Of a stretch of 64,000 nt of DNA, positions 59,369 to 64,000 are shown piece by piece. How positions within the stretch are numbered: the stretch's first letter is position 1; each line of letters begins with the position of its first letter. The position numbers were made by a program, and so were the translations under genes. The notes under the pieces are model-generated. The model saw only the letters and a program-made list of their open reading frames with translations. It was not told the origin of the DNA and searched no databases. Source of the DNA: Amoebophrya sp. A120 (lineage: Eukaryota > Sar > Dinophyceae > Syndiniales > Amoebophryaceae); assembly GCA_905178155.1 (NCBI GenBank), contig CAJINV010000001.1, forward strand, positions 4,364,233-4,428,232, written 5' to 3'.

Positions 59369-60438
59369 TCATCGTCGCTTTTTTTATAGTCAAGTTTAGT
59401 TTAAAAGTTGATAGTCGCCAGGATAGAGTCGTAAAAAGTGTCGTTGCTCTATGCTTTCTGAGGAGAATTCGTTATCTTTCGGACCGAATGAAAAAATATC
59501 AATTTATTGAGTCGTGCCGCGGAAGTGCTTCGTAGTGTGGCTCTTGTCCTAAGCAGCACCGCGGAAGTAACAATAAGTTCCGCTATTTCTTAGAATAGAT
59601 CCTATCTCTACAAGCGGAATCTAGGTCTAGGTACAGCTTGTCTATTCTTCACAACCGGAACATCGTCATCTTCTCTCATTGTCCGCTCGCCACCTGATTG
59701 GGTTTTTGTTGAAAAAGGAAACACTTTCTTGTCAAGAGAATCAATGTTGAGTTATGTCTTCGGGTAGAGGCCCTGCCCGCCGGCGGGTTCGATTATGAAA
59801 AACCGCGCGAGGTCGGAAAAATCAATCGCTTTCAATTTTCGAGCACTTTCGTGTGCAATTTTCAGTGGTTGCAAGAGATCAATTTCGTGGTCATTCAATG
59901 TCAATCCTTGGCTTGGGTCGTTTACTTGTAAGAGGGTCAAACAGCTTGGCATTGGTCTCCATCCTGATCCAGCATTACGTGGATGGTTTTTGTGAACGAG
60001 TAGATACTCCTGACCGTGTGCTGTGGACAGAAGGTTATTTTCGTGAACTTGCCTTCGTCCTGGACGTTTCTGACTTTTGGATCGCGATGAGGCCGCAGCT
60101 CTTCCAGATTTAGGGCGATTCGCTTCGAAGTGCTGATCCAATTTTCGTGAGCAGGTGAGGTTGATGTGATGCGTGAATTTGTTACATTGCTCTCTACCTC
60201 AGCGGGCCTGATTCCTGATCTACTTTTTCCGACACATCAACTGTTTCTTGTTGACGTCCTCTCATCTATGTCCCCGATTTTTCTACTTTTGCGACAGCCA
60301 CCAGCAAAGCAAAAGTACATACTGCACGTCGTCGCCGGCCGCAAAAGTTTTCCCATCTGGACCGGCTGCTGCTTGACCTGGAGATTTTCGTTTCCCAATC
60401 ACCGCATGGCCACGCGTTCAATCACCGCATGGCCACAC
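59369..60438. repeat. Z region, copy 1, with an unrecognised ORF
   Basis: About 1.07 kb, homologous to 61525-62600 but clearly diverged, with many small indels. It starts with a RUVBL1-like upstream sequence (ATAGTCGCC and CTATGCTTTCTGAG shared with 58,378-58,430). On the minus strand 60141-59752 encodes 129 aa (DQHFEANRPKSGRAAAS ... LTLNDHEIDLLQPLKIAHESARKLKAIDFSDLARFFIIEPAGGQ); its counterpart in copy 2 is split by a frameshift. I do not recognise it. A 23-bp sequence with CAATCACCGCATGGCCAC is doubled at 60,395-60,437. Confidence 0.7.
59752..60141 (-). CDS. possible gene, unrecognised, 129 aa
   Basis: Open frame with a start that depends on a TTG or on an upstream exon. The amino-acid sequence is conserved with copy 2 (62411-61949) despite many indels around it, with shared stretches such as DQHFEANRPKSGRAAAS, PSCLTLLQ and ARKLKAIDFS. 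This hints at past coding function. Copy 2 is frame-broken. No family is recognised and no splice partner is certain. Confidence 0.35.
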   Translation of the reverse strand: MDQHFEANRPKSGRAAASSRSKSQKRPGRRQVHENNLLSTAHGQEYLLVHKNHPRNAGSGWRPMPSCLTLLQVNDPSQGLTLNDHEIDLLQPLKIAHESARKLKAIDFSDLARFFIIEPAGGQGLYPKT

Positions 60439-61314
60439 AGTGCGAGGCCACCCGGGCACTCTTCGTCGTGGACGCGACCTCCTCGATCTTCATGGTCGCT
60501 TAGTTGAGAGGTTTTGGGTATCGATATTTATAGTCGCCGGAATACAAATTTCGTGGAAAGTATTGTTTTCTATGCTTTCTGAGTCTGAGATTGAGGACTA
60601 TTCGTTTACGGTAAACTTAATGCAGAACCGCCCTGGAACTAAGTGCTTTTCTTAATGAATTCAGAATGAATTCAGAATTTCGCACTTTTTGGGATTTTGG
60701 GGCGAGAGGGGTCGCCTAGGTCACCTCTAAAAGCGCCAAAGTGGCCCCCTTAGCACGATAATAAGGGAGCTGACGGGGCGCAAAAACGCAGGCCGCCGTA
60801 ATGAATGTGCCGATAGCTGCGTAGCGGCTCTTGACTCAAATGGCCACAATGTTTCCCAGTGCACAGCCCCGATCTGGGAGGGCGTCCGCGTGCTTTACAT
60901 GTGTACCTCTCAAACACCCAACAACCACGACGACGGACCCGTCCCCCAGACTGTGCCACAACAGTCGCCGGCGCCGCGCTAGAACACGTCGCTCACTCGA
61001 GGGGCCCGGACGAGCACAAATACGCGCACAAAGTGCGGACCGGATTGGTCAAGGTGTCGGAAAAGGCACCCCAGGTCCCTCGGCGTGAAGCCCCTCCGGC
61101 CCGGAGCCCATGGAACTCACGATGCCAGATCCCAAGAAGCAAATACACAAGCAAGATGATGAAGCGAAACCGAGCCCCGGCAATCATGTTGCCCCCTCTT
61201 GATAGATGCGAACCGGCCAAAAGCCTCGACGGCGCTCTACTTGTTTTGCCAGGCAGCGAGTGCGAGGCCACCCGGGCACTCTTCGTCGTGGACGCGACCT
61301 CCTCGATCTTCATG
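60439..61314. repeat. X-Y-X repeat, copy 2
   Basis: Exact counterpart of 58287-59162 at an offset of 2,152 bp. It holds two further copies of the 54-55-bp RUVBL1 start fragment (60439-60493 and 61259-61314) and the same chimeric 106-codon ORF (61313-60993). The rest of the RUVBL1 coding sequence is absent, so these are 5'-end fragments, not genes. Confidence 0.9.
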
Positions 61315-61524
61315 TATCACAAGAAAAAAGTGTTACAGTTACACATTGTGATGCAAGACCGGCAACAGAGACAACCTTTGTCATGCAGGAAATGCTTGGG
61401 AGCCTCGTTTCCTTCCTGTTTTCCCTTATGACCTTCGCATTACAAGTTTTCTCTGCCACACAAAGAAATTTGTGATGCACAAGCTCCAACAAATGTGTAA
61501 CTGTAACACTTTTTTCTCGTGATA
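61315..61524. mobile_element. introner family E, copy 3, at a duplicated RUVBL1 start codon
   Basis: 210 bp. The left end begins TATCACAAGAAAAAAGTGTT; the right end in reverse complement begins TATCACGAGAAAAAAGTGTT. The exact repeat TCATG lies at 61310-61314 and 61525-61529. It occupies the same target as the family C element at 59163 in the other copy. The interior matches family E copy 1 (28220) in reverse orientation with high similarity. Confidence 0.95.
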
Positions 61525-62600
61525 TCATGGTCGCTTTTTATAGTAAAGTACAAGTAGTTTTCTGATTGATAGTCGCCAGGATAAGGTCGTAGAAAGAGAA
61601 AGTGTTGCGGTCTATAGTTTCATCTGAGGGGAATTCGTTATCATATATATCAGACCGAATGAAAAAATATCAATTTATTGAGTCGTGCCGCGGCTGTGCT
61701 TCCTAGTAGTGTGGCTGTTGGTCTTGTCCTAAAAATCAGCACCGCGGAAGTAAATTCCGCTATATTGCTGGAATAGTTCCTTTCTCTACTAGCGGAGCCT
61801 AGGTTTACAGGTACAGCTTGTTTATTCTTCACAACCAGAACATCGTCATCTTCTCTCATTTGCCGCTCGCCACCTGATTGGGTTTTTGTTGGAAAAGGAA
61901 ACACTTTCTGGTCGTTGTCAAGAGAATCGATTAGTAAGTTCGTTGTGTCTACTTCGGGTAGAGGTCCTTCCCGCCGGCGGGTTCGATTTCCAAAGACCGC
62001 GCGAGGTAGTTCATCTCTGCGGAAAAATCAATCGCTTTCAATTTTCGAGCACTTCGTCCAATTTTCAGTGCTGGTTGCAAGAGATCAACCTCGTAGTCAT
62101 TCAATGTCGATCCTTGGCTTGGGTCGTGTAGTTGTAAGAGGGTCAAGCAGCTTGGCATTGGTCATCATCTTGATCCAGCATTACGTCGATGGTTTTGGTT
62201 TTTGTGAACGAGTATATTACTCCTGACCGTACGTGGACAGAAGGTTTCCGTGAACTTGCCTTTTGGATCGCAATGAGGCCGCAGCTCTGCCAGATTTCGG
62301 GCGATTCGCTTCGAAGTGCTGATCCAATTTTCGTGAGCAGGTGAGGTTGAAGTTGATGTGGTGCGTGAATTTTTTAGAGGTTACTTTCTGATGTACAACA
62401 TTTTCCGACACACCAAATCAATGTTTCTTGTCGACGTCCTCTCATCGTTTTCGTTCCCGACTTTTTCTATTTTTCCGACAGCCAGCACAAGAAAAGAAGC
62501 ACAGTGTCGCCGGCCCCAAATTTTTGCCCTCCTGGACCAGGTGCTGGCTCTGCAGTCGTTTTTTCCTTTTGATTTTCGTTTCCCAAGCAGCGTATGGCCA
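61525..62600. repeat. Z region, copy 2 (approximate right limit)
   Basis: Diverged counterpart of 59369-60438, recognisable by shared blocks such as GAATGAAAAAATATCAATTT, TCTTCACAACC(A/G)GAACATCGTC and CTTGGCTTGGGTCGT. The ORF homologous to 60141-59752 is broken into two frames here (62411-62217 and 62158-61949). Confidence 0.7.
61949..62411 (-). pseudogene. frame-broken copy of the 59752-60141 ORF
   Basis: The same protein segments occur in order (LDQHFEANRPKSGRAAAS, QVHGN, STYGQE, then PSCLTLLQLHDPSQGSTLNDYEVDLLQPALKIGRSARKLKAIDFS) but in two different frames, separated by an indel near 62,180-62,215. It lies in the duplicated Z region. Confidence 0.4.
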
Positions 62601-62809
62601 CACGCATTCATCCTGGCCGCTTCTCCGTCTCTGCACGAGATCGTCGACCTTGGTCCAAATGCAATGGGGTTTCTGCGTTTCGCGCTCTCCCTCTCCCTCT
62701 CGACGATGCGCGTCCCGGAATAAGCCGCTTCCGTAGGAGTTCTTACCCTCGTCTTGCTCTCCCTTGCTTTCCGCCGACCCGCTGCGCGGACGCAACTGCT
62801 TCCACCATG

Positions 62810-64000
62810 CTACAGGATCACACACACTCCGGATTTGTGCCCTGCTCGGGGATCGCTGCCGCGTACACTCGTCGCGGGACTACCGAGTAACTGGGGGTCA
62901 ACGTCTAGGTCGGCCTCCCGCGCGAGCTGTTCCGCAGCGTGCTGCAAGACAGTGTGCAACTCCGATTCTGTCAGAAATACCGCTCGCACGTCGTAAACAT
63001 ATATCAGTTGCAGCGGCTTTGCCTGTATGACCCGTCGAATCCTGCTGATGCCGTTCTGCGTCATCCCGAAAAGCTCCAGCAGCTCCGCGGCGTCTGCCCA
63101 CTGCACGGTCATCGGGCCAAGTGGAGGTTTGGAGCTGCTTTTCTTCCTCGGCGGTGCACCGGGTTCGGGAGCGAAATCTCGCCCGTCTCGGTAGACGACC
63201 TGCGTGTGATGAAGCAGAAAATTTCATACGGGGATAATTTCGAGCCAGAAACAGCTGCAACAGAAAAGATTGCCCAATATTTTTTCCTCACAAAACATTC
63301 GTGGCTGAGCAATCCGCATCAAAAATGAACTCAACTATTTACCCCAACTCGCCGCATCGCCATTTTCTGAAACAGTCTGCCAGAGTGGTGCGCGACGTAC
63401 TGATTTATGACTTGAGCCGGGTTGGCCGAACAGATCGCGGCGAGAAATTTCACTGTTTCAAACAGCTCTTCGACCGTCATGGAGGCGCTACCCACGGTTG
63501 TCATGATGAAATACAGCCGCGCCGCATCATCCTCGCTCAACGCGCCGCCGGTGATCTGCGCCAGAATCTCGCCCACGCTATCAAATGTAAAAATGTCTGG
63601 ATCTGGAAGGTTGCAACTTGTAATGCTAAATCTGCAGCATGCAAAAATCTGTGTTGCATGATTACCAAAAGTCGTCCAGTTTTGACCAAGTCGGGAGGGA
63701 GTTTCTCATGCAGGATGGGCATTTGAAAGGTCTCGCAGAATCTTTCGTGCTAGGTCCTGCATTCCAGACATCATAGGTCATGGAAAAGCAGCATGACAAA
63801 TCTCGCAATCTTCCAGACCCAGACATATTTGCGATTGATAGACGCGCAGCAGAGACAAATTCAAATCGCTGTACTTCACGTCTGGCGGAGTAGGTGGGAG
63901 CAGCAGTGTTGCGAGCCCGCGCTCGCAGAACAACTGAAACGCCCGACTGTCGCTCGACAAGAAGTCGTACAGCGAGCCTTGTTCTTCATCGGGGACCCAA
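62810..64000 (-). CDS. unrecognised protein with a C-terminal CaaX box, 5' end beyond the right edge
   Basis: Exons visible: 64000-63841, 63578-63343 and 63199-62810. The first junction is an introner (restored LNLSLLRVGEILAQITGG). The second is a GT-AG intron giving MAMRRVGVVYRDGRDFAPEP. The frame enters from the right edge as WVPDEEQGSLYDFLSSDSRAFQLFCERGLATLLLPP. A segment ALSEDDAARLYFIMTTVGSASMTVEELFETVKFLA loosely resembles an EF-hand pair that has lost its calcium ligands. The C-terminus is SGVCVIL followed by a stop; Cys-Val-Ile-Leu is a CaaX motif whose final Leu favours geranylgeranylation. Membrane attachment is inferred from this motif only. No family is recognised. Confidence 0.72.
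63579..63840. mobile_element. introner family A, copy 4
   Basis: 262 bp. The left end begins TATCAAATGTAAAAATGTCT; the right end in reverse complement begins TATCAATCGCAAATATGTCT. Flanks are CACGC (63574-63578) and GACGC (63841-63845), a 5-bp repeat with one mismatch. The interior is close to copy 3 at 13378, in the same orientation. It lies in the right-edge CaaX gene. Confidence 0.92.

Overview
The window is nuclear DNA of a eukaryote, most likely an alveolate of the dinoflagellate lineage. The best guess is a parasitic syndinian such as Amoebophrya. Three things point there: about twenty genes with spliceosomal introns all lie on the minus strand; the proteins are alveolate-like (MORN proteins, a CaaX protein, EF-hand proteins); and many introns are short transposon-like 'introners' with terminal inverted repeats (TIRs) and 5-bp target-site duplications (TSDs). 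Introners of this kind have been reported from Amoebophrya. The species assignment is an inference from recall.

Layout, left to right (every gene is transcribed right to left): a Rab GTPase cut by the left edge; a CCCH zinc-finger protein; a 1,468-aa secreted protein of unknown function split by three introners; a long ABCB-type half transporter split by four TIR introns; a secreted beta-propeller-like protein; an EF-hand protein; a non-coding stretch with a GC-rich island (about 19.9-21.3 kb); a USP-DUSP deubiquitinase with two introners; a 345-aa unknown protein; a perfect 580-bp tandem duplication; a PrdX/YbaK-type deacylase; two MORN-repeat paralogues; a PDAP1/HASPP28 homologue; an acidic, low-complexity protein with a helical C-terminus; a TMEM208/SND2-like membrane protein; TRAPPC5/Trs31; KRI1; two divergent members of an unrecognised family; RUVBL1/Pontin; a duplicated region carrying extra copies of the RUVBL1 5' end; and a CaaX-ending protein cut by the right edge.

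The main system is the introners. I find 15 elements in six TIR families. Fourteen share one architecture: they begin TAT, end ATA, and lie between 5-bp direct repeats (11 exact, 3 with one mismatch). In the ordinary protein-coding genes, removing the element plus one repeat copy restores the reading frame, in several cases across conserved motifs such as the ABC Walker B region and the TRAPPC5 core. They mostly lack GT-AG ends. One family member is 1.6 kb, against 0.2-0.3 kb for the rest. The RUVBL1 duplications hold both empty and filled copies of one target site, and two different families occupy that same site. Ordinary GT-AG introns coexist with the introners in the same genes.

Most genes are housekeeping (trafficking, ribosome biogenesis, chromatin remodelling, ubiquitin), with no sign of an operon-like pathway. 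What links them is direction of transcription and invasion by the same intron families. Exon boundaries were placed by eye from reading frame, homology recalled from memory and splice consensus, so expect occasional errors of a base or so at ordinary introns.
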